DNA of 64,000 nt from Patellaria atrata CBS 101060. Taxonomy: Eukaryota; Ascomycota; Dothideomycetes; Patellariales; Patellariaceae. The notes beneath the pieces were generated by a model. The model had not been told where the DNA came from. It made no database searches and saw only the letters and a program-made list of their open reading frames with translations. Below are positions 1 through 11,111 of this stretch, in pieces; the first letter of the stretch is position 1, and each line of letters opens with the position of its first letter. The translations under genes were made by a program, and so were the position numbers. Where the stretch lies: the NCBI GenBank assembly GCA_010093705.1, contig MU006097.1:906715-970714 (forward strand), read 5' to 3'.

Positions 1-369
1 CTCTACGCCGACCAAGGCAAGCTGGCCGAGGCGGAGAAGATGTACATTCGGGCGCTGCAAGGCTACGAAGAAGCTCTTAGCCTCGAGCTTATACCGTTAT
101 ATTTACCAGCTTTAAACACTATGATTGCCTTTGGTGACCTCTTCTCGAAGACAGATCGGAAGTACATGGCGAAAGAAATGTATACTCGAGCATTGTCTGG
201 ATATACAGCCGTCCAAGGACCTTCGGAATGGTGTAGTAAGATCGAACGTCGGCTTCAGGCATTACAACTCACGCCGGCTGAAACCGAGAATCAATATACG
301 CCTACTACGACTACAACAGCCAGGAAAAAATCTCGTCTACAGAACCTTTTTCGCAGAATAAAAATATGA
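1..369 (+). CDS. TPR-repeat protein, 3' end only
   Basis: The reading frame is open from the left edge of the window to a TAG at 367-369, so this is the C-terminal part of a longer gene. The first residues (LYADQGKLAEAEKMYIRALQ) are a textbook tetratricopeptide/kinesin-light-chain-type repeat. A second, more diverged repeat follows (AKEMYTRALSGY), and then a Thr-rich, Lys/Arg-rich tail ending in FRRIKI. In filamentous fungi such repeats usually form the C-terminal half of NB-ARC or patatin-NACHT-TPR proteins, which act as sensors or scaffolds. The N-terminal effector is outside the window, so its type is unknown. No intron is visible in this piece. Confidence 0.75.
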   Translation, partial: LYADQGKLAEAEKMYIRALQGYEEALSLELIPLYLPALNTMIAFGDLFSKTDRKYMAKEMYTRALSGYTAVQGPSEWCSKIERRLQALQLTPAETENQYTPTTTTTARKKSRLQNLFRRIKI

Positions 370-948
370 GTAGTGGTTGGAGCTCTAATCTCTTGAGGAT
401 ATAATCGCTGGAGGTGTTATACGCGGCCGGCAAAGATGGACATTGCCATAAAGGGGCTGTCACGGCTCTCAAATATAACATGACTGTTCGTCGCGCACAG
501 CCCCTCTCCTGGCTATTGAGGCTGGTGCCTTGGCACTTCGTCAACACCAAAGGCCCAACACGTAGCATAGCATTCTCCGTAGTAAAATTCTCGTTCAACT
601 CCAACGCTATCTTGCTAAGCACTGTTCGAGCTCTAATATAATGTTACTACCACCTTATAGGACTATGAGATTGTCGTAAGTGTAGAGAATGTTAGCATAC
701 GCTAATCGATAGTAGAAGAGCGTAAGGGAAATATTATAAGCCTATAGAAGGGCCCAAACCGATGGTCAAAAATAGTAGATAGCGTAGAGAATTAGAGCTC
801 GTAGAAGCTCGATCAAGACAGACATTCAAGATGGACCTATCAGTTCCGAGTTGAGCTACTGGTAGTAGTAGCAACCTTACCGCCGAAAACGTCTCGCGGT
901 CAGAGAAAGGCCAGTGGGATGCTGGCGGTGTGAGCGGCCTCTAGTAGT

Positions 949-1020
949 TATGTCAGTTTAGACTAGCAGGTTTGGTCTTTGGTCCATACTTATGTCAGTC
1001 TAGACTAGCAGGTTTGATCT
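949..1020. repeat. Two-copy direct repeat, about 30 bp at 42-bp spacing
   Basis: A unit beginning TATGTCAG occurs at 949-978 and again at 991-1020. The copies differ at two positions, both transitions (T/C and G/A). The 12 bp between them is unique. It sits directly before the purine-rich tract. Confidence 0.85.
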
Positions 1021-1250
1021 CTTCAGAATGGAGAGGAAAAGGAGGAAGAGGAGGAGGGGCAAGAAGAGGAGGTAAAAGAGGAGAGAAAGAAGAGAAGGTA
1101 ACAGAAGAGGAGGTAAAAGAGGAAGAGAAAGAGGAGGGGAAAGAGGAGGGGAAAGAGGAGGAGAAAAAGAGGAGAAAGAGGAGGGAGAAAGAAGACGAGT
1201 AAATTAGAAAAAAGGAAGAGGAGAGAATTTAAGAAAAGAGAAAGAGAAGG
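1021..1250. repeat. GA-rich low-complexity tract
   Basis: About 230 bp made almost only of G and A on the plus strand, with irregular GAGGAG/AAAGAGG units. A 76-codon ORF passes through it, but its Glu/Lys/Gly-rich translation is a product of composition and I do not call it a gene. Such polypurine tracts can form triplex DNA and vary in length. Confidence 0.85.
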
Positions 1251-2112
1251 ACAGAATGATGTCTAAAATATTCGAGGAATATGAAGAATTGACGCTAATT
1301 CGAACTAACCGAATAAGGAACCCTTCGAGCTAGATGACTAATACTCGCTTCAACCTAACTAGAACAAAGGAAACCACAGTTCGCCCAAGCTTTCACGATA
1401 CCTTATTTGGCCAGTGGAGATGAGAGCTTCGACATTGCAGCCAGTTAATTTAGGAATATGTTCTAAGATACGCGTATGCTTCCTCCTCTTCTGCATGCCA
1501 TTGAGCAAAGACACCATGCGCCTGCTCAGCGCCGAGGAGCGTGAACTACAGAAGATTGACACTTTCGACATTTGGGGTCTCATTATCCATCCTCTTGACG
1601 TTACTTGCTAATCACTATGCTCTACGTACGACATTTGCCTTGCTCCCGCCATGTCTCTTCTCTCGTAATAGCTTTGATGTGCTTCCCGTCCCTGGCCACT
1701 ACCGGATTCTCACTGATCTTGTACCCTTTCTACTTTGAGATAACGCTTGTTATGAACGATACGTGCCTACAGCACAGCACCCAGTTTACAGGCGTTGGGT
1801 TACCCTTATGACAGGCTGGAAGTACATTAGGGATAGGGAGTGAAAGCAAGCACTAGGTATCAAGAGAAGACTGGGATGTGGTCATTGACCGGTGTCTATG
1901 AGATTGAAGCCGTACTTTTGTTTACCCACTAAAACCTATCATGAATCTACGAGATCGATACCCGCCTCCCTTCCACGCAATGAATGCAAACAGATATCGC
2001 TGAAGATATAAAAAAAAAAAAAAGGCCTCCCATGGGGGTGATATCGAGAGCCCCATTCCACCAAAAAAAAAACAACAAAAAACCAAACATCTCGGAAACA
2101 CACTCAACTCCC

Positions 2113-4609
2113 CTAGCTACCAGCAGCAGCAACCCCCATCCCATCCCACCCAACCTGCACAACCCACGAATCTCCAAACCTGATCCCCGCGCCCTTTCCT
2201 ACAGCCTTACTCCTTTCCTTCCGCCACGGCCTGTTGATCCCAATATCCGCGACCCAGATCTGCCATCCCTGACCCTCACCCGCCTGCAACGCCCTTACAA
2301 GACCCACCCTCGGCGCACCACAACAGACAATGAACTTTGCACGTATCTCCAGCGGTTCACCCTCCAGAATCGACGACTCTCCGGTCACAGGATGCGACCC
2401 GCTCGGCCCTTCGACTGCCAGCACATGAGCGCGGCTCTTATTCGCCCATCCGACCACCTCAACGACGACGGCTTGATCCGCCTCCCCTAGAGCATCAAAC
2501 TCCTTTCCACGTCCGAGTAAAGCGTCGACGATGAGCTCGGGCGGCGCCTCTAGTTTCTTCAAGTGCGTGCTGATTGCACCCCAGCCCTTGACCAACCCAC
2601 CAAACTTCCGGAATAGCTCAACCTGTCGCCTGAGATCCTTATCCCAGTCCGCACTCCGTTCATACCCGAGCATACATACCATGATCCGTATCCCGCGTGC
2701 ATGCAGATGTCGGGCTCCCGCTATTGCCCGTGCACCAGCTCGATGGTTACCCGCTAGCACGACGACGACGGGTTTTGCATTCATCGCTAGGTTCTCTCGG
2801 GCGAGACGTCGGCCACCAGGATTGATCGCCCGTAGCGCAACCTCCGCAATACCACGACCGCTGTTCTCTGCCATGATCTCTTCCGTCAAGCCAAACTCGA
2901 TTTCGGCAAGTTCTTCAACGGCCGTCATACCACCAGGTGTGATGGTAGGACACATAGAGTTGTCTGAGAGGACACGGAACGAGGAGTGACGGGCGTTTGC
3001 GTCTAAGAACGGCGATTCAGGAGGTGTTGGACGACCCGGAACAGGACTACCCGAAATTTGTGAGGAAGCGTAGGCGGGAGCGCGGGAGAAAGATCGAATG
3101 AGATGTGTGGTGGTACGTGGTTCCTCGTTGAGACTATTTTGACGATGTGTGTTACGTTTAGCTGAAGCGCGGGACATTGCTCGTCTCGAATTTCGTCCAC
3201 TATCCAATTCTGAGAAGTCGTTTTCTGATGATGTGTATTCGCTAGTCCGTCGTCCACTACTCTTTTCTAAGACATTTTCAGTTGGATGAAGATTCTTTCC
3301 TCCATATGTGCCTGGACGAGTAGGTAGACGATTGAAGCTGACTAAACGCTCCTCATCAGCAGTTGTATCTTCATTTCTAATTTGATCAAAGACTGAGCGC
3401 TTATCGAATTTTGATAGATTCTCTGCGAAGTCAAATTCAGGAAGTTCCTGAATATCCGTAGCATCCTCAGTTGCCCAACCATTTTGAGCATCTATTGCTT
3501 TCTGACGTCTGCTTTTCCGATTGCTTGAAACTACAGCTTGAAGACCCACTTTACCCCCAATTATACCAGGAGTTTTTGGAGAGTTATCTTGTAGCAATGG
3601 CGTTTGTCTCCATCCTTTGCCACGCACCGTGCCATTTACATTCGTATTCTTCCTCGTAACATCCGGAGAAGTCTCATCTACGGTTTCAGACCTATTTTTC
3701 CCTCGTTTCTTCTTCTTTCCACTTGACGTAGGCTTAATAGGGGTCTCCATTGGTTTCCCTGTTCTAGTTTTCGTAATACTTGCTCTTCGTACTGGACCAT
3801 CAAGAACAGTTGGATCATCTGAATCATCTAGAACATCTTCATCATCACGAACATTGAGCCCTGAAAAAGGAGCGGTGAGTGTCGCTTGAGGATCACCTTT
3901 ACGTTTGACTGATCCAGCATTAGATGGACGTCTTGGAACACCAACGAAAGGTGAGGTATTTGGAGGAAGAGGTACTGCAGCGGCGGACGCCATTAGTTTG
4001 ATAGGAGTTGAAGGCACCTCTTGGGGTGGTGGAGGTGGGCGAGTTGGTGCAGCAACTGGTGTGGGTTTTTTTCCAAAGCTCAGTATAGCAGGATCTACAA
4101 ATTTTTGTTTCTGTGTCGGTTTCGGGGTTCCTGGAAGTGGAATGGTATGGGAAGCTGGTGGAGGAGGAATTGATGCGGGTCTGAGCGCAATAGTTTCGTG
4201 TCGATATGGTCCCTGAGGGGGTCGGGGAGGAATCGATGCGGGACTAAGCGCGATACTCTCCTGTCGGTACTGCGGATGAGAGGGCTGAGGAGAATAACCT
4301 TCATGATTTTGTACAATATTTGGACGTGATAATGAAGGAATAGCAGGAGGAATGTCTGTTTCCAACTTGAGATCCGCTATTTGAGCACCTTCGACATTGT
4401 AGGAGTCCAAGTGGTGACCGGTGTTGAGGAAGATGACTGGTTGAAAGTATTAGTAGGGTAATAGAGAGATGTAGAAGCCTCAACTGACCATTACGGAGCA
4501 TCAAAGTCTGTGATTCCTGAAGGACATTCGCGACAAGGCCCTGTATGACGGTATTTGGCGGTACTTTGAGAGTGACAATCACCGTCATACCAATGAAGGA
4601 AGAAGCCAT
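2113..4609 (-). CDS. EDC3: Enhancer of mRNA decapping 3 (Edc3)
   Basis: Edc3 is a P-body scaffold that binds Dcp2 and the Dhh1 helicase and promotes mRNA decapping. Two exons, 4609-4489 and 4436-2113, are split by a 52-nt intron with donor GTCAGT and a CTAATAC branch site. The product is 814 aa. Residues 1 to about 60 form a divergent LSm domain (MASSFIGMTVIVTLKVPPNT...). A disordered Pro/Ser/Lys-rich linker follows. The FDF motif lies near residue 374 (LPEFDFAENLSKFDKRSVF), and the YjeF_N Rossmann domain runs from about 534 to the end (VVVLAGNHRAGARAIAGARH). This domain order is diagnostic for Edc3. The start is the first ATG that opens the LSm domain; no ATG precedes it in frame. The splice junction restores RNVIFLNTGHH across the LSm strand, supporting the intron call. 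Confidence 0.95.
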
Positions 4610-5130
4610 GTTGCGGCTTTGACGCTGGTAGAAACTATCCACAGCGAAATTTGCTTTTTTGTATCTATAGTAACAGTCGATAGGGAAGTGTTATGCTGTC
4701 TTCGAGTGAAGTATAATCTAAAGAGAGGTTATAAGTTGTCGTTGTCGCGCTTGATGGTCAACGCGCGCGCGGTAGCACCGGTGCATTTACATCGGAAATA
4801 AAGTTAGATACTAAAAACTGTTTATCGATAAGTTACGAAGTCTTGGCATGCTTAATCCATGTTCCATTGATTACAGTACTCCCTTACTCGTTATTGATAT
4901 GTATGTGATGTTGCTGACGGCTGTATATTAAAGTAATGTTATATTGAGGATTCAACATAATTTCATGCACTATTTATTAAAGATAAAATACAGACATAAC
5001 AGATTAGACCCAGGTACGCTTTCTGAATGTAAGCCCATATATTCATCAGGATAATAGGCCGTTGTAACTCCTAGGTCTTCCGCCAATACATTCATAAGTC
5101 CATAATAGACTTCCCCATGCTACCTTCACC
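4610..5130. other. Intergenic, EDC3 promoter side and PIF1 3' side
   Basis: 521 bp without a gene. The left part is the upstream region of EDC3 (minus strand) and includes an alternating CG stretch near 4762-4775. The right part is the 3' flank of PIF1 and is AT-rich. No terminator or ncRNA signature was recognised. Confidence 0.6.
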
Positions 5131-7973
5131 TTACTGCTCTATAACTTGTTCCGCTCTTGATAGACTGGCGTAAAAGTTGCGTACCCTATCATGAGCAAGA
5201 ACCTTCTTTGGATCGAACCTCATGATTTGAAGTCCTGCCATCGAAGTAGCACGACTGAGAGCAACATATGCTTGACCCTTTTCAAACACCTTTCCGAGAT
5301 CTACCTTAACACGTTCGAGTGTTTGACCTTGTGCCTTGTGAATCGATAAAGCCCAAGCAAGAATAAGAGGAACTTGTGACCGTGATGCCTGAACTTCTCC
5401 ATTGGGCAATTCCACCTTCCAATCGCTTCTTTCAACAAGCATATCTCTTGTGGTTCCATCTTGGCCAAGAAAACGTACCAGAGGAAGCACTTGACTAGTG
5501 CTAGCTATGATCTCGAGCTTATTCTTGAATTTCTTTTGCTCCTCAGTAAAATCCTCTTCACGTCCATTCTGAATCGAGTGATATGTTTCTTCATTCGCCT
5601 GATAGCTGTCGAACATCTGGTGACTCATAAAACCCACAACTCTTCCTAGTGAGCCATTGACTAATGTTTCATCTATGTTTTTGATGAGCATGACTTGTGC
5701 TCCTTTCTTGAGGTGAAGTGTATCCGGTGCCATGCAGTTCTGTAGTAATTTATCACGAAACTTGATATCGGTCATCGAACCTCCATCACGAGCTTCGAAT
5801 ACTTTCGTCTCCCCAACTAACTGCATCATACGTCTATTGTTCGCTTGATCAACTTCTTGTCTTGTGGGGAACCTATCGATATGTTAGTAAGCCCAATAAA
5901 CGATACTGGGGAATGCTCACAGTTCGGTAGCTTCCAAATCATCTTCAAACTTGAGGGTTCTTTCCAACTGCCTAAACTTGGAGACAGACTGTTCACTAAG
6001 TCGGCCTTCCCTCATCTCATTCAACATGTTGGCAAATTCTGTTAAATGTGAGTTTCAACATAAAAGACGAGAAGAGTAACATATGTTAACATACCAGGAT
6101 CTTTTTGTCTGAATACATGATGTAAACCGATAGTATGTTCAATTGATGTATTCCAGGTTCCCGCATCGAAAGCAAACTTAGCGACTTTGCCATGGTCTGG
6201 TACTGGTGGAAGTTGAAAGAAATCGCCTGTAATAACTAGTTGAATTCCTCCAAATGGTCGACCGTTATTCTTCAATATGCGTGCAATATTCTCAAGTTTG
6301 TCAAAGAGCTCTCCATCAACCATAGATATTTCATCAATGATGAGAACTTTCGTGCGCATCCACCTGTGTTTTGCTTTCTGATTCTTCTTTATCTTCTTGA
6401 CTAGTTCTTCCGCAGGTTCTTTCCCTAACCCAATACCTGCAAAGCTATGTAAGGTGACACCACCTATGTTACAAGCAGCTAATCCAGTTGAAGCAGTTAC
6501 GGCGACCCTGTCGGATTCTCGCTTGTAATGCACGCGTAACGACTTGATGACTTCACGTAAGAGAACAGATTTACCGGTACCCGCGGAACCTGTAAAGAAG
6601 ACACTTTTCTTTTGATCGACAATCAAACTCAAAACGTGTTTTTGTTCCTCGCTTAGGAATATACGATGCACTGCTGTCTTCTTCCTCTTCGCAATTGCCT
6701 CCTGAAACGCGTCCTCGGACGATTCACTAGTTTTGATAAGTTTCTTATTGGCTTGCCGAAGATTCTTCTGTTGCTCTTTCAGCGCACTTTGGGTGGTATT
6801 CCACGCGTATGAATGGTTTGACTTATCCTTGGGTAAAGGTGTAAAGACTTGAGACGTCGGATCGGGGACCCTAGGTTGGGATTTGGGATCTACAGTACTC
6901 TGGGAAGATGGCTCCACTTTCACATTCTGCTCTTGCAACCATGGTAAAGTTCTACGTCGGCTAGGACGAGCCTTTTCCTCTTTGACAGTGACTCTTGCAG
7001 ATGCAATACCAGTAACATTTTTCTGATTATAAGCATACTGTTTGAATGTATTGTCTTTGGGTGATGTCTGAAGATGTTCGGTTGGTGAGGATGACCAAGG
7101 AAGAGGGACACTACTTGGTGGATCTTCGAAGGCTGGTTGTTGATCCTGAAATTCTGATGGACGAGATACTGGACGTGATACATATCCCGAATCATACGTT
7201 GCGGTCCAGTTATGAGTCTCGTGAGCTGCAGCAAGCGGTTGCGTGGGTGCGAACTTAGTCGATCCATTTCCATTGGGAACCGCAGGTAAATTGGGATTTG
7301 AAAGGGTTCCCTTCGTTGCGGGATCTTCTATATCAAGGTCGATATCACTGTCAAAGTCGTTTTCGTCATAGTAGACCGTACTACTGGTTGTGATTTGGTT
7401 CTTCTTGCTCGCTGGTACACTAGGCTTAGACGTTGATTCTACTTCCTGTCTCGGTCGCTTTGCATGGGATAGGTCTTCGAATGAGGCTTTTCCATCTATC
7501 GCTTTCGCGAGTCCACTCGAAGTTCTCTTAATGCCTGACTTGAGCCCATAATGTTTCTTCTGTTGGTTGGACCCACCACTAGCGTTTTGAGTAGCAGGCT
7601 TTAAGATATTACCCGAACCCGTAGATAACGGACGAACAAAAGGACGGTATAAAGTGGATTGATTTTGAGGTCCGGTAGGACTAGATGAGAGGAAGTGTTG
7701 AGATAAGCCTTGTTTTGTCGCCGTGGCCTGCTGAGTATCGACAGCCTTCTTGAACATGTCTTCCGTGGTGTAAGATCGATTCAATGGACGAAGGGGACTT
7801 TCGCGAAGCACAGATCTGGTAAAATGGCGCGTTTTCTCCGAAGTCAGGCGTGTGATGCTGTTATGGGACGCAGGGAGACGCGGCACCAAGGGTCGGGCAC
7901 GCGAAGCAACAAGCATACAGCGTGCAAAGTACACCACAACACAAGAAAAAGCAATGAGATATAGAGCTGGCAT
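5131..7973 (-). CDS. PIF1: PIF1-family 5'-3' DNA helicase
   Basis: Pif1 helicases unwind G-quadruplexes and RNA-DNA hybrids, maintain mitochondrial DNA and limit telomerase. Three exons (7973-6095, 6038-5921, 5872-5131) give 912 aa. The introns are 56 and 48 nt, and both junctions keep the helicase sequence in frame (RQKDPEFANML; LEATELFPTRQEV). The first ~430 residues are disordered and Ser/Pro-rich. Walker A (GSAGTGKS) is near residue 460 and Walker B (LIIDEIS) near 543, followed by TGDFFQLPPVPD. The C-terminal SF1 motifs ALSIHKAQGQT and AYVALSRA are present. Two in-frame ATGs compete: the first (7973) gives a hydrophobic leader, and Met20 (7916) gives an Arg/Ser-rich leader resembling a mitochondrial presequence. 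All catalytic motifs are intact. Confidence 0.95.
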
Positions 7974-9209
7974 GCCCTTGGCAATGCATAAGTGTGAATG
8001 GTGATGGTGGATGCGAAGTAGTGAAGTCAGTGGAGTTCAAAAGTCCCAAACAGTAGACGCATCGACCCATCCGGAGACGCGACGGTGCCAAGATCCCTAC
8101 CTTTTTGCCCCACCGCACGTCTTATGGTACTTCAAAGGTACAGGCCGTGCAAAGATTTTCAACATCAACAATCGAAGTTAGAATTCCTAAGGTTCAGCCT
8201 CACAATTCAGACAATGGTATCTCGAGTCGGTCCGCCCAAAAGGGATATGGCTAGTTTGGATGGATAACGTGATATGTGGATTATGGACTACCGTACAGAT
8301 ACATTGGGGATATGATAATTAAACAGTTTATCGCTCATACATAAAATCTTGATTATGAGTCAACTATAGTCGTGAGATATGATTATCTGCATTCTCCGAG
8401 TATCTGTCGAATCTGCAATTACCCTATGTCATACTAATCACAACCATCCTCAATCTCTGAATAGAGCAGATCGCTTTTAACCCCCAATATGCTGTAAGAA
8501 CAATAGACGATCCCACTCCCATTTACTATACGTAGATCATATATGGAATGGTGAAAGAAACCATCAACCGATAACTAGAGGTATAGGAAGGGCTGCATCG
8601 ACGGTATAGGAATAGACGAAAATCCAAAATTCAAGGCTATGCAAGCACGATACAAGTCATAACACGCTATGACGATTGTAGACACGTAAGCAAGGGGGAT
8701 GGAGAGTAGAGTAATAAGGCTCCACATGGGATCGAGTAAGGAATCAGGGCCATTTGAACTGTAAGTAAGGAGATTCATTACATGCCCAAACAGTAAAGAC
8801 ACACCAGCAGGTAAAGTGGGGAAAAAAAAAAAAAAAGAAAAAAAAAAAACCTGCTTGCTACTCCAGCTTTTGCAGATAAAAGAGCAGAAGGTAGCAATAA
8901 GATGACGGCAATAGTCTTGATAATAAAAAGGAACTGTTATACTAGAACAAACTGCAACCCTACAAGTTCGCTTATCCAAACAAAGCAGCAACCGCTCTTG
9001 TACCCCATGCATAGTCGATCTGAAAAGGTAACCCAAGACCCCACGCATGAAAGTGAACAGTTCTAGGAAATTTTGATGAGCTGGGAGAAAGTCATACCAT
9101 CCTAGACATTTCACCTGACATGAGAGATACGGACAGAGATAAAGACCACACAGAAGACATGAATGAGGTAGGCAAGTACGAGACTATCGACATGTCGTAA
9201 ACGAATGGA
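7974..9209. other. Intergenic, 1.2 kb
   Basis: Lies between the PIF1 start (left) and the PUB1 stop (right), so it holds the PIF1 promoter and the PUB1 3' flank. An A-rich run at about 8822-8850 (A14-G-A10-like) reads as poly-U in the PUB1 sense. The minus-strand ORF of 179 codons at 8575-9114 is rich in Phe, Leu and Ser from this composition, matches nothing I know, and is not called a gene. Confidence 0.6.
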
Positions 9210-11111
9210 CTAGCCCTGGTAACCACCAAAGCCGTTATTGAAGTTCTGGGTATTGGCGGGAGACCACTGCTGAGGAGGCTGATTAGGGCGGTTAAAGCCA
9301 CCAGCACTTCCAGGCATCTGTTGGTAGGGCTGACCGATACCAGGGTTGCCGAAGTTACCCTGGTTCTGGTTGAACGGTTGACCTCCAGGGCTGGGACCTT
9401 GATTGAGGTTAGCTTAAGAAAAAAGTAAATGCTTCAAAGTATTTATCCTTACCTTGTGGAGACATCGGTCCACCTGGACCTCCATATTGAGGGAAGAATG
9501 CAGATGGGGTCTGGGGATATGCCGAGTTTGGACCTTGAGCGGGAGAATAACCACCATCGAATTGTCCGGTTGGTGGACGATCCTTGCCCCACTAGATACG
9601 CGAATGTTAGTTTGATTCTGTACGACGATTGAATCGGTGATTACGTACACTACATTTGAGAGGACGACCGTTGACATTATAACCACTGAGTTGACAGATG
9701 GCATTGGCAGCATTTTCGTGAGTATCCATCTTGATGAATGCAAATCCGCGGTCGGACTGGAAGCGAGTCTCTACGACATAACCGAAGTTTTGGAACAGAG
9801 GTACGAGGTCGGTTTGGGTCGTGTATGGCGTGAGGTTTCCGACATAACAGGTAGTTTGCCATTGAGGAGTCTGACTCACGATCATCTCGTAGCTTTGGAT
9901 ACCGTGGGTTGGGAAATGATGATGGCCATACGGCGTGGTTGGAGTCATTCCCATAGATGCCATCGCTTGCTGTTGGGAAATCGAAGGTTGGCCCTTCTGA
10001 TTTGCCCAGTTGCAACGAATGGCACGGGAACCCAGCCACTCTCCGTCCATGGAGCTCAATGCTTTCTCCGCGTCGTTGCGATCTTTGAACGCGACGAAAC
10101 CGTAACCACGGGAACGGCCGGTCTTCATATCCCACATAACACGCGCCTCAGATACTGCGCCGAAAGCAGAGAAAGCTTGAAGAAGAACTTCGTCGTTCAC
10201 TTCGTTGGAAAGATCTCCAACAAAGATATGGAAGTGGCTCGAGGTGTCTTCTTTGGTCGTGTTGTTGGACTGGTAAGCCCAGTTGACTCGAATTTCCTAT
10301 CAATCGCGTTAGTGCAAGCCGACGCGGCTTGGGAATAAAGTGCGAGATAACGTACCGATTGATGAATGCGTCTACCATTAAGAGTCTGCATGGCTCTCTC
10401 GGCTGCGCCCGGATCGTCGTATTCGATAAAGCCGTAGTTGAAACCCTTCGACTGGACCTTGGTTGTGTTGATTAGCATGAGTCAAGAAAAAAAAAAATTT
10501 CGGTTGTAAGAATATAAATCGAACGACGCAGTAATGAGTCAGCAAACGATTTTCAATGTGAAAAAACGTGACAAAAGTTACTTGTGCAAACAAGTCCACG
10601 GAGAAAAAAAAAACCGAGGGGTAATCTTGACTTTTAGACGGGAATCAAGGGCGTCATTCTCTATACAGCTTTTGCGGTTTGATATCGCGTCCAAGAATTT
10701 CCTTAATGATCCCATCCGATCTGAGAAGAAAAATTCACAAATATGTGGTGGACTTACGTTCTTGTCTGGAATAATCTTCACATTCTGAACATGGCCTGTC
10801 GTTTCAAAAATCTGGCGCAGAACTTCTTCTGTCACCCTCGGGTCCAGTCCACCAACATATAGGGCCCTCTTGTTCGGCTCGGGAGCGGCGCGACGTACGG
10901 TGCCTCCAGCGCTCATTGGGGAGTTGACGCCTCCGGACAATGGGGAAGTGATAGCGGTAGGGATAGGATTGGTATTCTGGGGGATGACCATTGGAGGCAA
11001 CTGAGGTGGCCCCATGTTGCTGCCCTGACCGTTGTTCTGATTGGAACCGTCGTAGCCTGGGATGTTTCCAGACGGAGGAGGTGGGAGTGATGATGGTGCC
11101 TGTTCAGCCAT
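9210..11111 (-). CDS. PUB1: Three-RRM RNA-binding protein, Pub1/TIA-1 type
   Basis: Pub1/TIA-1 proteins bind U- and AU-rich mRNA, regulate stability and splicing, and enter stress granules. Five exons (11111-10758, 10457-10356, 10296-9649, 9591-9453, 9412-9210) give 481 aa. RRM1 begins ALYVGGLDPRVTEEVL with its RNP1-like strand in exon 2 (GFNYGFIEYDD). RRM2 is HIFVGDLSNEVNDEVL with RNP1 SRGYGFVAF. RRM3 is TCYVGNLTPYTTQTDL with RNP1 DRGFAFIKM. A Gln/Gly/Asn-rich, prion-like tail follows, ending GFGGYQG. Order and spacing match Pub1/TIA-1 rather than Nam8. Intron 1 is 300 nt; the others are 40-59 nt. The upstream side is pyrimidine-rich in the sense strand. Confidence 0.94.
10458..10757 (-). 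other. Long first intron of PUB1
   Basis: 300-nt intron with donor GTAAGT, a CTAAT branch site and acceptor AACCAAG. It is five to six times longer than the other PUB1 introns. In the sense strand it holds two runs of nine or more U and an internal possible acceptor (CTTCTCAG) about 35 nt in. No open frame continues the protein. A regulatory or hosted RNA is possible but not shown. Confidence 0.75.

Larger units (their letters stand above)
370..2112. other. Gene-poor region, 1.7 kb
   Basis: No supported gene. ORFs here are short (under about 105 codons), overlap on both strands and match no family I know. The stretch contains the 42-bp-period repeat at 949-1020, the GA-rich tract at about 1021-1250, and poly-A runs at about 2010-2024 and 2064-2072. 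The right part holds the 3' end of the EDC3 transcript. Confidence 0.6.

Noticed and set aside
972-1202. 76-codon Glu/Lys-rich ORF
   Set aside because: It is a translation of the GA-rich tract; no start context, homology or splice structure supports it.
8575-9114. 179-codon minus-strand ORF
   Set aside because: Lies in the PUB1 3' flank, depends on poly-T runs for its Phe stretches, and matches no family.
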